From Anoplopoma fimbria (taxonomy: Eukaryota; Chordata; Actinopteri; Perciformes; Anoplopomatidae), in NCBI RefSeq assembly GCF_027596085.1, contig NC_072452.1, positions 10,409,077 to 10,473,076 on the forward strand: 64,000 nt of DNA. Reading direction: 5' to 3'. The translations under genes and the position numbers were made by a program. The notes beneath the pieces are model-generated. The model was given only the letters and a program-made list of their open reading frames with translations, did no database searches and had not been told where the DNA came from. Below are positions 44,222 to 64,000 of this stretch, piece by piece. How positions within the stretch are numbered: the stretch's first letter is position 1; each line of letters starts with the position of its first letter.

Positions 44222-45402
44222 TTACATCATCATGTCTTTGTGATGCCTGGCTATGTGCTGGCTCTTCTCCGAGGGCCTCCTAAAGCCCTTGGTGCAGTAG
44301 TCGCAGCGGTGGGGGTAGTCCTTGGTGTGAATGGAGATGACATGGCGTTTGAAGCCAGAAGCGTCCGTACTGTTATACTCACAATACTGGCACTGATAAA
44401 CCTTTCTACCACTGTGCGTCTTCATGTGCTTCTTCAGCTCAGCGGGCTGCCGGAAGCCTCGCCGGCAGCGCTTGCACTTAAAGGGGAGGTCCTTCGTATG
44501 CAAGGACAGGATATGGCGACTCAAAGTGAAGGTGTCGGGAGCGTTGAAGTTACAATGGCGGCACTGGTGCACCTTGTTGCCCTTGTGCGTCTCCGCGTGT
44601 TTCTTCAACTCCGAAGGCCTGTGAAAGCCTTTCTCACACACGTCGCACTGATGGGGGAAGTCCTTGGTGTGAACAGAGATAATGTGCCGTTTCAGGTCAC
44701 TGGAGTTGGTGCTCTTGTGCTCACAGTGTGGGCATTGGTGGGTCTTGTGGCCTTGCACAATCTCTATGTGACGCTGGAGTTCCCGTGCGTCAGCGTAGGC
44801 TTGGGGACAGTGACTGCACTTGAAAGGCAGATCGGCGCCGTGCTTGCTCTTGATGTGAGTCTTAAGGTTGGACTGATCTGCACAGCGGAACTCGCAGTGC
44901 GGGCAGTGGTAGGGCTTCTCGCCTGTGTGGGTCCGCATGTGCTTCTTGAGCTCTGACGGATGGCGGAAGCCTTTGGCGCACTCGACGCACACATGTGCAA
45001 AGTTCTTGCTGTGCACAGCCAGCAGGTGACGGTTGAGCAGGCCTTGTTCTGCCGTCTCATAATCGCAGTACTTGCAGTGATGCAGTTTGGGCTCCCGGTC
45101 CTTGACGATGAGCTTGTCAGAGCCCAAGGGGCTGGACTCATGGTAGCGCCGTGCGTACTCGCTATATTCTGGAGAGCGCTCATTGTTGTGACTCAGCAGC
45201 TTGTGACTCTCCAAGTGGTTATGGAAACTGATTTTCTTGTTGGTGGTGAAGTCGCAGTCTGTGCACTGGTACTTCTTTTTAAGCAGGTGGTCCGGGTGGT
45301 TCTTCATGTGACATTTGAGGAAGCCTCTTGAGCGAAACTTCTTCCCACATAAGTGGCAGGGGTAGACAGTCAAAGGCAAACCGTCTGGTCCAATTATAAC
45401 AG
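44222..45402 (-). CDS. znf711: znf711 terminal exon with 12 C2H2 zinc fingers
   Basis: Acceptor CTCTTCCAG, 1,181 bp, starting [16 protein letters not shown] and ending with TAA at 44,222-44,224 after RHHKDMMM. Twelve C2H2 fingers with alternating linker types are visible, including the HTGEKPY linker after finger 4 in this order. The stretch between fingers 2 and 3 ([20 protein letters not shown]) replaces a lost finger, as in ZNF711. One finger has six rather than three to four residues between its zinc-binding histidines (RHIEIVQGH). In finger 1 the sequence is [10 protein letters not shown], an extra cysteine where I recall arginine in human. Confidence 0.95.
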
Positions 45403-47885
45403 CTGGAAGAGATGGTTGAAAATGCGGTTAACAACCTTTTACATTGTTAAATAATCAAATCATACTGATTTTGTAATCTAAGAACTGTATGTGTTTTATA
45501 CCAGTCTGACTCTGTCGTGTATCTCCTTTCTTCTTTTTCTTAGCTTTGGGTTTGAGGACCCGGTTGGCACCCAGCCCCTCTCGGATTTGAAGAAATGGTG
45601 TAGAAGCTCCATTCTTCACCTGATCAATGGTATTACCTACACAGACAGTTAAGATTATATTAAAGGCAGGATGAAGCACTTGACAAAAGTGTTGACATTT
45701 GCTGTACTGCACATAGACAAAAATATTTTGTTGTTGAGTAAGTCATATAAAGTGAATGCTGACACACAGCAGTCTCCTCTTACTGATCTCCTTTCAACAG
45801 TCAAAGACTGAATGTTGACGCCTTTTACTTTTTACAGCCAAACAACCTGTCTGACATAATTAACTATAAGCTGTGTCATTAAGAAACATACTTATGTCAT
45901 CATCGTCATCTTCATCACTGTCGTCCTCATCATCCTCTTCTTCTTTTGTATGGTTCTTGACTGCCATGTAGACCATCTTGTCACGGCCAACACCCAGTCT
46001 TCCGGATGATGCAGCTTCCAGGTCAGGATGGCCATTTTGGTAATCATCCTCGGTTATGACTTCTGTTCCACCTGGAAAAAGAGAAAAATTCAAATTTAAT
46101 CAAAGAACCATACAATCATTGCATTAGTTACATCCGGTCTAAATGAATTACCAGAGAGGAATCTAATTGTGTTGTTAAAATGATTTAAGTGATCATTCTT
46201 AAAGTTACTTGCCTAAATCGTCATCCGCTTCAGCTTTGAAAATGTAGACTTTGATGACCTCAGAGCCATCCTCCTCTTTACATTCCTTGTCTTCCATTAC
46301 CTCAGTGCTGATCTCCAGGGGAGTGTCTCCTATGTCCAACTTCTCTCCCACCTCGTCCACTAAAGCGACACAAGTAGCCATAGTTATCAAAAATCAGCAT
46401 AAAGAAAACATGGCGTTGCATAAGAGTAATGTTTATTAATATAAGCTCTCAAAACTCAAGCTGTCTTACAGGAGATCATGAGGTAATCTTCAGAGCTGCT
46501 TCTTGCATCATCATCCTCATCTGTCTGCATGGGAACAGCCTCAGCTGGCAGCTGTTGGTGGATTATGGTCTCGGAGTTGGCCTCTGTCACCATCAAGCCT
46601 TCTGACACAAGCTGGTGGTCCAGAGTGTTGTCCTGGTGCTCAGACAGTAGCTCTGCCACAAACACCTGGTCTGGCATGTCGTCGTGGTGGTGGTTGGAGT
46701 CCTGAATGAGGTCTGATGTCAGGACATGATGATGGTGATGGTGATGATGGTGATGATGATGATGGGAGTCCAGATCTTCCTCTATTGCAACCTCTGTGCC
46801 CAGAATATTCTCGGGCATGATCACACTGTGTTCTGAGGACACCATGTCTTCAGTGGTAATTTCATGGGCTTCTACCCCCTGAGACTGCAGACTTTCGACG
46901 TCTACCTCCAGGCCTTCAACAACCTCAGCTTCCAAACCCTCCACTTCCACCTCTTCCTCAAGGCCCTCGACAACGTGAGCTTCCAGGTCCTCAACATCGA
47001 CCTCAGTTTCCAGGCCCTCCACCACGTGCGCCTCCAGACCCTCCACTTCCACCTCACCATCTAGGCCCTCGACAACCTGAGCCTCAAGCTCAACCACATG
47101 TGTCTGTAGCTCATCCACTTCTGCCTCCAGGCAGTCAACATCTGCGTGTAAGCTCTCCACCACCTCAGTCTCCAGTTCTTCGACCACCTCAGTCTCAAAG
47201 TCGTGAACCACCTGCGTCTCTAGGCCTTCCACCTCAAGTTCATGCTCCAGGAGGATGCCCTCGTCCGTCATCACATCAGAAAGAAGCATACCCTCGGGCA
47301 CAGACACCACAATGTGCTCGCCATCAATGTGAGCCAGACCCCCCATTCCTGCAACTGTAAACACGAGACAACAAGAGGGGTGCATGACAAAGAGTTAATG
47401 ACATACATAAAGCTAATGACAAGTAAAGCTAAAAACTGTTTTTGCACATTCTAGCTACAGCGAACATATCTGAGAAGCTTTTCAAATGTTTGTGAAGGTG
47501 TATTACCCTCATGTTGTTGGTATGCTGTGAAAATGTCAGACAGACCTTTAATGTCACTGTGACTTTGTTATTTAGGTAGACGATTAAGCTAAATGTCATT
47601 TACAGTGTAAACGTGACAGCTGTGACACAAATCACCTGATCAGTAAGTGTATGAGATGGTCTCTTATCATGGTTTACAGTAATAACAGTTTTTATATTTA
47701 TGACTTGTAGGCTAAGCTTTTCTTTTACTTGTGTGGTAATGTGTCTTGGATTACATTCTGCATGCTGAGATTTTGGGGGTTCAACTTGTCCTATTTGACC
47801 ACCTACCAAAGTCTTGCATGATCATGGCGTGAGGCATCTTCAGCTCCTGAGTGTGCAGCTCCAACACCCCTCCTCCTTGATCCAT
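44222..47885 (-). CDS. znf711: Znf711 (ZFX/ZFY family) zinc-finger transcription factor, six coding exons
   Basis: Joining 47807-47885, 46470-47354, 46213-46359, 45892-46071, 45502-45636 and 44222-45402 gives an open frame of 868 codons plus stop; every junction is phase 1. The N-terminus ([12 protein letters not shown], then MIMQDFVAGM across the first junction) and the linker [16 protein letters not shown] mark ZNF711 rather than ZFX/ZFY. Order: acidic activation region (residues ~27-430, with an expanded 17-residue repeat and 13 histidines), a basic nuclear-localisation-like stretch [14 protein letters not shown] (~460), then 12 C2H2 fingers; the slot of ZFX finger 3 is degenerate, as in ZNF711. 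By family knowledge it is a nuclear activator that binds CpG-island promoters. Human isoforms are about 761 and 807 residues; the excess here lies in the acidic exon. The start codon has G at -3 and +4. Confidence 0.95.
45502..45636 (-). CDS. znf711: znf711 coding exon 5, basic nuclear-localisation region
   Basis: Acceptor GTCTGTGTAG, donor GTATAA, 135 bp. Encodes [20 protein letters not shown], then [21 protein letters not shown]. The basic cluster corresponds to the KQKAKKRRRGETRQ stretch of human ZNF711, a likely nuclear localisation signal just before the finger exon. Confidence 0.9.
45892..46071 (-). CDS. znf711: znf711 coding exon 4
   Basis: Acceptor TTTTTCCAG, donor GTATGT, 180 bp. 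Encodes [17 protein letters not shown], then [20 protein letters not shown] and an Asp/Glu run ending DDDDDIS. The motif KMVYMAV is shared by the ZFX/ZNF711 family. The segment EIADEVYMEVIVGEEE that follows in human family members is not encoded here or in the 255-bp intron that follows. Confidence 0.9.
46213..46359 (-). CDS. znf711: znf711 coding exon 3, ends at a GC donor
   Basis: Acceptor CGCTTTAG, 147 bp. It reads [18 protein letters not shown] and then [17 protein letters not shown], both ZFX-family hallmarks. The exon must end at TTAG followed by GCAAGT: joining there restores [10 protein letters not shown] with the next exon, whereas the GT four bases downstream breaks the frame. The intron is therefore GC-AG. 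Confidence 0.9.
46470..47354 (-). CDS. znf711: znf711 coding exon 2, acidic activation domain with repeats
   Basis: Bounded by acceptor TTTACAG and donor GTAAGA, 885 bp, phase 1 at both ends. It begins [20 protein letters not shown], the ZFX-family acidic-domain signature. Then come repeated Val-Glu-Gly-Leu-Glu units, a run of 13 His (13 CAT/CAC codons, plus-strand ~46,727-46,765), and the conserved end [10 protein letters not shown]. The repeat block is far longer than the corresponding part of human ZNF711 as I recall it. Confidence 0.93.
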
Positions 47886-47894
47886 GTCGTTACT
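47807..47894 (-). CDS. znf711: znf711 first coding exon
   Basis: The acceptor TTTTTCCAG ends at 47,895, nine untranslated bases follow, then ATG at 47,885 and 26 codons plus one base, ending at a GTAGGT donor (phase 1). The peptide [20 protein letters not shown] matches the recalled start of ZNF711 in length and pattern. A near-identical copy of this exon sits at 40,785-40,872. Confidence 0.88.
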
Positions 47895-48163
47895 CTGGAA
47901 AAATACTGAAAATTGCAGTGTACACTGTGTTAGCTGTTTCATTGAACTTTGTTAATGTGCATTACTAAAAATGAAAGTGAAAGCACCATCTACCAAAGGC
48001 TGGTACTTAATACATACCTTCACATTTGATGACAAAACCCTTAGAAGACGACCAATAGGATATCTAATGTGCTTCCTTCCATCAAGGTATATTAATCAAT
48101 CCCTCTAATGGTACTTTTGAGCATTGAGCTGATTTAAGAAAAGAGAGAAAAGAGGTAATGAGT

Positions 48164-48450
48164 CAGTTACATTACATTTCATTACAGTCATTTAGCAGAC
48201 GCTTTTATCCAAAGCGACTTACAATAAGTGTATTGAACTACTAGTCACCAGAAGTCATAAGTGCATCTTTTCTTTCTTAAACAAGCATCTAAGAGCAAAA
48301 GTACAGTGCAGAAGCAAACTAATACGAATACAATAAGTGTTAAGTGGAAGGCTCAGGGTAGTACTTCTTGAAGAGGTGAGTTTTCAGCCTGCGCCGAAAG
48401 ATGGGCACTCCTGACGTCAGTGGGGATTTCATTCCACCACTGTGGGGTGA
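48164..48450 (-). mobile_element. L2-type LINE 3' end in znf711 leader intron, copy 1
   Basis: Reverse-oriented copy: GTCATTTAGCAGACGCTTTT and ATCCAAAGCGACTTACAATA at the left, then the reverse complement of the ORF2 end (AAGAGGTGAGTTTTCAGCCT, GCCGAAAGATGGGCAC) up to the frame end equivalent to WWNELP near 48,440. Confidence 0.85.
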
Positions 48451-48462
48451 CACTTAAGTGTT

Positions 48463-48590
48463 GTACATTACATTTTTACATTACATCAGTCATTTAGCAG
48501 ACGCTTTTATCCAAAGCGACTTACGATAAGTGTATTCAACATATAGGTATTCAAGAGAACTACACAAGTGCATCTCCTTTCTGTGATGTA
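48463..48590 (-). mobile_element. L2-type LINE 3' end in znf711 leader intron, copy 2
   Basis: A second, shorter reverse-oriented copy begins directly after the first, with CATTTAGCAGACGCTTTTAT and GCGACTTACGATAAGTGTAT, ending near CATCTCCTTTC. Confidence 0.8.
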
Positions 48591-49019
48591 ACAACATCAC
48601 TGGCTCTGGTTTAGCATAAGGACACTGTTGCCCCCACAGACATTGGCCTCTGTATGATAATCTGAAAGCACTGGGGGCAGTTGTCAGTTGTGTTGTTGAC
48701 CACTGGCTCCACCCATCGGCTGTCCAGAGTACTGCAGGCAGCTCCAACCTGAGGACACACAGCCAGACACCTGGAGCTGGTTGAGCCTGATGGCTGCAGA
48801 CAAAGGGCTCAGTGTGCAGGAGGATGAGCTCGCATGCAGCGGCTCTGATCGCTCCTAAAAGATGAGTCCTGCTTGTTTTTATAAGAGGAAGTGCATTGCC
48901 TCATCATTTAGTAACGTTAATGATCTGCAGGGGACGATATCCCTGCGGGTATACATCACTAAGATCAAAATATCGCTTTTTTTTTTTTTCCTCTCTCTTC
49001 ATGTGTGGTGCAAAGCCAG

Positions 49020-49710
49020 TGCTGTGCATAAAGCTACACATGCACCGAGTCCACGGCCGCCATTGAAAGCACCGCAGACGTTATGCAACGCATACCAGGG
49101 CGGCTACCGCCCTCCACCCCGCCGCAGCTAACTAGCCACCGAGCTAGCGCTGCTCCTCTGCGCGCCATCTTGTTTTAGCCTCAAAGCTAACTCACGCAAT
49201 GCACGAAAAAACGATCTTATGTCACCGTTAAATCAGCGCGGGAGGCCGTGCAACACTTCACGTGAATGCACAAGCATATGCAGCGGCTCAGTGCTCCGGG
49301 TTTGGTGGTTTCTCCTGCTCGTTTCTCCTGTTCTGCGCCACGTCGCCCGCTAGCTAGCCTGCTAAGCTAACGCGCAGCAGCGTGTGCCGCATTATCTTCC
49401 ATGTTGTTTTTCCAGAAGGCTGAACGGAGGCCCGCTACGGCCGACTGGGCCCTCACGTCTTATTCCACATGCCTTTCAAACCGACTCGAGATAATTTTAC
49501 CTGATAGCGTCGTCTTCTGACTCTATCGGTGTTTGTCCCCCTTCTCAGTTTTGTCTGTTATTGTTTTGGTTTGTTTTTGACGGTAAGCTAAGTGCGGCCT
49601 GCAGTTTTGGATCCCCGGGCACCCTTTGCTAGGCCTCGGCCAATCAGCTTGCTTCCTGACGAGCAGAGGGAGGGCGGGGGGCAGACAATGCGTGGCCTCG
49701 TTTACCGCTG
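49020..49710 (-). promoter_or_regulatory. znf711: CpG-island-like promoter of znf711
   Basis: This stretch is markedly richer in CpG and GC than its surroundings (for example around 49,040-49,170, 49,330-49,450 and 49,600-49,690). It precedes znf711 on the minus strand and holds the predicted first-exon donor at 49,500. It is a likely housekeeping-type promoter without an obvious TATA box. Confidence 0.5.
49501..49640 (-). promoter_or_regulatory. znf711: Putative znf711 untranslated first exon
   Basis: Minus-strand CAG followed by GTAAAA gives a good donor at 49,501/49,500 inside a GC-rich block. It would splice to the acceptor at 47,895, nine bases before the start codon. The right-hand limit is arbitrary, because the transcription start is not visible. 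Confidence 0.4.
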
Positions 49711-50098
49711 ATCCCTTACTATTTGCGTCATGCATAAGAGAGCAGAGTTGCATTAACACGGGCTTTCTCTCATAATGTCAACATGTATGTAAGCTCGGGT
49801 GTGAGACACTGAGTCAAAACATTATCACATGGAGATTTAGATGTTTTTTTTTTGGTTTTTTTTAAACTCTTGCAGAGGCCTGTGGGCCATTTTGTCACAA
49901 GGGGGGTGGGGTAGTGGAGAGCTCATTTGTGAGGAGTTTGGTCATGCAGCCAGGAAACTCCGGGAGATGCTGATGGTGCTGCTGCTGTGGATGGATTGCA
50001 GTGTGACTAAATTGCCTGATATGCAAACAGACCTTTGCATGCATGGATTGTATAATAAAAACAAACAGAAAAGCTGCAATTAAAGTTTTAGGGTGGAC

Positions 50099-50104
50099 TT
50101 TATT
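50099..50104 (-). promoter_or_regulatory. slain1: Candidate slain1 polyadenylation signal (AATAAA)
   Basis: AATAAA on the minus strand about 915 bases after the slain1 stop. If used, slain1 transcription ends about 0.5 kb before the inferred znf711 first exon. Confidence 0.35.
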
Positions 50105-51018
50105 ATTTAGTTTCTTTACAGCTCCTAATTGTCAGAGGCACTATGCATGAGGGTGCATAGCTGTCTTAAGGCACAAGGCCTTCGTGCATAAACATTTTCT
50201 TCATTGCAGTGGTATTCAAAAGCACACTCTAAATCCAAATATTGATATGCAGTAAAAATGTGTTCAAAAGCATTACCATAACAGTACCTTTTAATGACTC
50301 AAGATTCTTCTGGAAATAGAAAGAGTTTTGCAGCTGAAATGCACCTTGGCGCAAACCGTATTTTCCATTTTTGTATTCTTCATAAGGGCAGTGTGGTTTA
50401 CAGGAGTTGCATTGCTGTGTCAGCAAAGAGCAAAACACAAATACAACACAAATCTAAAGATAATTACACAATGAACCAATCAACATTCATAAATCCACAC
50501 AGATCATATTGCAGTTACATGATTAGGATAAAAAAAACCAAAATAAAAACAAGCATGCAACATTCAGCACCTTGATCTAGTAGGAATGCACATAGAAAAT
50601 GAACATACCAATATCTTCATTTAAATTGTCTTCATATCAATTACATCAAGAGAACAGTGATACAACCCTTCATATTCCAGCAGTTTCTCACAATTACCAT
50701 AGAAAAATAAGTAAAATTGACACAAACAAATTTTCTGGAAGCTCAGAGTTGGTCCATATCACAAGTGGAGTGTGCATTTGTGCCTTAATGTCTGCCTACA
50801 CATCCTCTTTGTGTGGGTTGACAATGTTTCATGCGAGGAAGAGAGATTAGCCTTGATTTCGGATCCAGTGCAGCCCAGCGCTCCAGTCTGAAATAGGGAC
50901 CGAAAGGTTGTACGACACATTTGTTGACACAGCTGCTGTGTTCTTTGAGTGTACAGAGGTAAAGGGAAGAGGTCAGGTGAGGGTTGCAGCAGTGAACATC
51001 CTTCATTACCGGCCAGGC

Positions 51019-61094
<10,076 letters not shown>

Positions 61095-61205
61095 GCTCCT
61101 ACTCTGTTGGGAGGAAGAGTAGGATTATAATTTAAACCATGACATCACACAACAGGTCTTCATATTAAGGCATTAGCTCAAGCTTGATAGTACTTCCACC
61201 GAGCC

Positions 61206-61605
61206 TTCCGCTTAGCACTTATTGTATTCGTATTAGTTTGTTTCTGCACTGTACTTTTGCTCTGGTTTATGCTCTTAGATGCTTGTTTAAGAAAGGAGAT
61301 GCACTTACAGTACCAGTCAAAGGTTTGCACACACTTTCTCATTCAATTGTTTTTCTTTATTTTTATTTTTTTCTACATTGTAGATTAATATTGAAGACAT
61401 CCAAACTATGAAGAAACACATATGGAATTATGTGGTAAACAAACAAATGCTCAACAAACCAGAACATGTTTTATATTTTAGATATTTCAAAGTAGGTTTG
61501 TCCAAACGTTTGACTGGTACTGTATGACTTCTGGTGACTAGTAGTTCTCTTGAATACCTATGTTGAAAACACTTATGATGACTAATGTAAATAATGTAAT
61601 GTAAT
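61206..61605 (+). mobile_element. L2-type LINE 3' end interrupted by a MITE
   Basis: Plus-oriented fragment starting CTTAGCACTTATTGTATTCG, continuing AAGAAAGGAGATGCACTTA, interrupted at 61,308-61,522, and resuming TGACTTCTGGTGACTAGTAG to a (TAATG)n-like end. It lies in the slain1 leader intron. Confidence 0.85.
61308..61522. mobile_element. Tc1-like MITE (type 'cagtaccagtcaaaag'), copy 2, nested
   Basis: A 215-bp element with inverted ends (CAGTACCAGTCAAAGGTTTG and its near complement), flanked by TA at 61,306-61,307 and 61,523-61,524, inside an L2 3' end. The interior closely matches copy 1 (GAAGACATCCAAACTATGAA). Confidence 0.92.
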
Positions 61606-62140
61606 GTACTTCATGCTTGCTCTCGTTATGTTGCAGACTGCACCTTTAGTGAATGGGCACTATGTAGTCAGCAACACAACAGCAACTTAACACATGGTCA
61701 CTGCAGCCAAATAAACACATTAGCATTATAAATCCTCTTTGTCTCCTTCATTCACATGCAATCTTTAGACCTCAGTCACCTGGAGCAGCTCTTAGTATCA
61801 GTAGGCCACTTGAACATTGCATAAACTAACGTGAGTCCATTTTACCCAACAATCCTCTTACATGTATTTACTATCACGTTGCACAAGTCTGCAGGGGGCT
61901 GATGCAAACCATCCAATATACCTCCAAGCATGCATGTGGTGGTATATCCGCACATGCGTGTATATGTGAGCAAATGTTAGCTCGGTTAGCATGCAAACAG
62001 CAAAACAACCGTACCGGTGAGTGATCCGTGTTGTTGCAGTCGACCCAGCGAGCTGATGACTGAGCTTACCCCCGCCTCTCGGAGCTCTCAAGCCGCATGA
62101 ATGAAGCAGCTAATTAAACCCCCTTTGACATGGTGCTCAC

Positions 62141-62290
62141 CTGGATAATGATTGTCAACACGTTGGGATTAATCTCAGGGAGCTAGTCCATGATGTATTG
62201 GTTACGTGAGCATCACTGGCAGCGTGCAGCGTCTCTCCACAGCTATGGTTAACTAGCTCGTTGATGGACTCCAGTCAGACCAGCAGCGCT
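62141..62290 (-). promoter_or_regulatory. slain1: Putative slain1 untranslated first exon and promoter
   Basis: A strong minus-strand donor (CCAG followed by GTGAGC) sits at 62,141/62,140 beside a GC-rich block around 62,220-62,330. It would join the 5' UTR acceptor at about 61,106. A weaker alternative donor (GTAAGC) lies at 62,069. The start site itself is not visible. Confidence 0.4.
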
Positions 62291-62330
62291 CGCCCCGCCC
62301 CCTACCGAGTTTCTCTGTCATTTGGCGCCC

Positions 62331-64000
62331 CCTATGGGACAGCCGTGGTACTGCACTGTCATATTTGTGTAATCTGTACCGTGGCCATTGGGTGTCGCTG
62401 TTTACATAATATTGTATCAGTGAAATTGTTTGAAGACAGTGAAGAATGAGGAAGAATGAGAAAGAATGGTACACCGTTTCTTAGTCAAAGGCGTTTCTGT
62501 TGATTTTTTTTCAAGCTATTGATAATTTATCCACCCCCTTGTACTAGAGTGGAGATAGCAAGTAAAAAACATTGGTAAAAAAAAAAACTTCGACAAACAA
62601 AAACAAAAGGGCATTTCAAATGTTATAACTGTGTTATAACATTAGAACACAGACACAGTGTTTCTGCTCATTTATGTTCTTTCAGCTATTGGAGGATGAT
62701 GATCATGCCGTTATTTCACAGCTTTAGACTTACTTACAAAATGACTTCACTTTATTGTAACGGTGCATAGCAAAACGAGGGATGGTGAAATTGCAAAAGA
62801 AAATAAACTACTAAGATGTGGTATGAATGCAGCAAAAGTGTGTGACTTGTGTTAGAAAACGACAAATGATATGACGTTATTTCATACTATATTTATTGTA
62901 TTTCTTTGTATTACAATGGTAGTTTACTCAAACATTTCTTCACTGTCTTTATGCTGTACAGAGGGTGGCTGATTATTTCTGTCTATCTTTTGTTAGATAA
63001 GGAAGTAGTGATGCTCGTAAAAGTACCTGTATAACTTGTTTTGCAAGGGACAATAATCATGTGCACTTGTCAAAATATTGATGTAGGGATAATTGAACAC
63101 AGCAGGCAATAGAAATATAGGCAGGACAGCAAATAACCCGTTACCCTGTGACAATGCAATGCTAAAGCATCAATCACAAATAAAAGTTTGGGTTTTTCAG
63201 TGTATAGCTTGAGAATGATTTTTGAGGACGATGAATAAGATCATAATTCTGTGTCTACGTCCTATAAACTAGTAGTGTTCTTTCTCTTCTGGTGTTGCAA
63301 TGTCTAGTCTGTTATCATAGTGCACAGACATGACTGATCCTGAAAGACCATTGGAAGTGAAAACAACATGCATACCATCCATTTTTGCAGACTCATGAAA
63401 GCTATCATTTCCTTGAATTTATTTTCATGAGCTCTGTCAGACGTCCTTACAACAGAAGGGAAATTGTTAATCTGCATAAGTCTTTGTAATTTTGGTAACT
63501 TTATTCTAACTAAAGACAATTAGTTGTTATAAAGTATGTCTTTGCATTCAAGTACCTGCATGCTGTTGTATGGGCATGTTTCAACAGGCTTGTTGTGGAA
63601 AAGCAAAGCCTGCACTATCTTAAGCGATCCACACACTTGGTATGAAAAGAAAAAGCTCAGCTGCTGGTCCATGTGATGCGTCACCAAAGCAAGTTCATAC
63701 TGCAAAGATAGAAGATTCATGTGAACATTTTGCAATACATTATATGCCTTTAAAAAAAATAGTAAATTTGTCACCCCTGCATATTGAAACTCATGTCCCA
63801 AGATCAAAATGTTTCATGGCAATGTGGAATGTGTAACACCTGAAGCAGATCCCCTCCCTTTTTTCAGCAGGCTTAGACCTGTTGTAACTCTAGATGGAGA
63901 AGATTTTGACTGTGAGAATAGTTCACTCAAACCATACAAAATTCAATTTGCAAACTCATTTGCAGCCAAGGCAAACTGACTATGCATCCTCACAAACAAC
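62331..64000. other. Gene-free stretch upstream of slain1
   Basis: AT-rich sequence beyond the slain1 promoter. No exon, RNA gene or named repeat that I can support. Confidence 0.5.

Noticed and set aside
44165..44956. 263-residue plus-strand open frame
   Set aside because: It is the antisense of the znf711 finger exon; regular finger codons leave the opposite strand open. Its sequence shows no domain.
50229..50438. Exon-like frame with Cys-rich start (QQCNSCKPHCPYEEY)
   Set aside because: It has plausible splice edges but lies in the probable slain1 3' UTR, matches no family I know and has no partner exon.
50785..51006. Alternative slain1 C-terminal exon (acceptor TTTCAG near 50,891)
   Set aside because: It can be spliced in frame, but the exon at 51,019-51,073 restores the conserved DESWKDGCY ending, so the other is most likely chance within the 3' UTR.

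Overview
This window is nuclear DNA from a vertebrate, almost certainly a percomorph-like teleost fish. Three genes are identifiable and share closest wording with vertebrate ZNF711, SLAIN1 and KCTD12. They have GT-AG introns, short introns and GC-rich promoters. The repeats are typical of fish: L2-type LINE 3' ends with the usual fish tail, a tRNA-derived SINE, Tc1/mariner-like MITEs and long (CA)n tracts. There is no bacterial, viral or plasmid content. All four coding loci found are on the minus strand, so transcription runs from right to left.

Layout from left to right. Positions 1-23,600 are a gene-poor stretch with microsatellites, MITEs, one L2 3' end, one SINE with a perfect target-site duplication, and some AT-rich single-copy stretches that might be conserved noncoding elements. 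At 23,639-24,198 lies the terminal exon of a proline-rich protein that I do not recognise; its upstream exons were not found. Positions 24,200-35,780 are again noncoding as far as I can see. At 35,786-36,637 lies an intronless kctd12-type gene (GABA-B receptor auxiliary subunit) with a GC-rich 5' region that carries a 42-codon hydrophobic upstream ORF. Positions 37,460-44,220 are intergenic, but contain a ~420-bp near-identical copy of the first coding exon of znf711 and its flanking introns.

At 44,222-47,885 lies znf711: six coding exons, 868 codons, 12 canonical C2H2 fingers, preceded by an inferred untranslated first exon near 49,501. At 51,019-61,094 lies slain1: eight coding exons, 621 codons, with an inferred untranslated first exon near 62,141. 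The two genes are in tandem, with only about 0.5-1.5 kb between the predicted slain1 3' end and the znf711 promoter.

In human, KCTD12 and SLAIN1 lie near one another on 13q22 while ZNF711 is on Xq21. Finding all three side by side suggests an ancestral or paralogous 13q/Xq block. The products are not known to act in one pathway: Kctd12 modulates GABA-B receptor signalling at the membrane, Znf711 is a nuclear transcription factor, and Slain1 is a microtubule plus-end factor. The most interesting observations are the displaced znf711 exon copy, a GC-AG intron in znf711, a strongly expanded acidic repeat plus a polyhistidine tract in Znf711, the unassigned proline-rich exon, and a nested MITE whose empty site can be read from another L2 copy in the same window.
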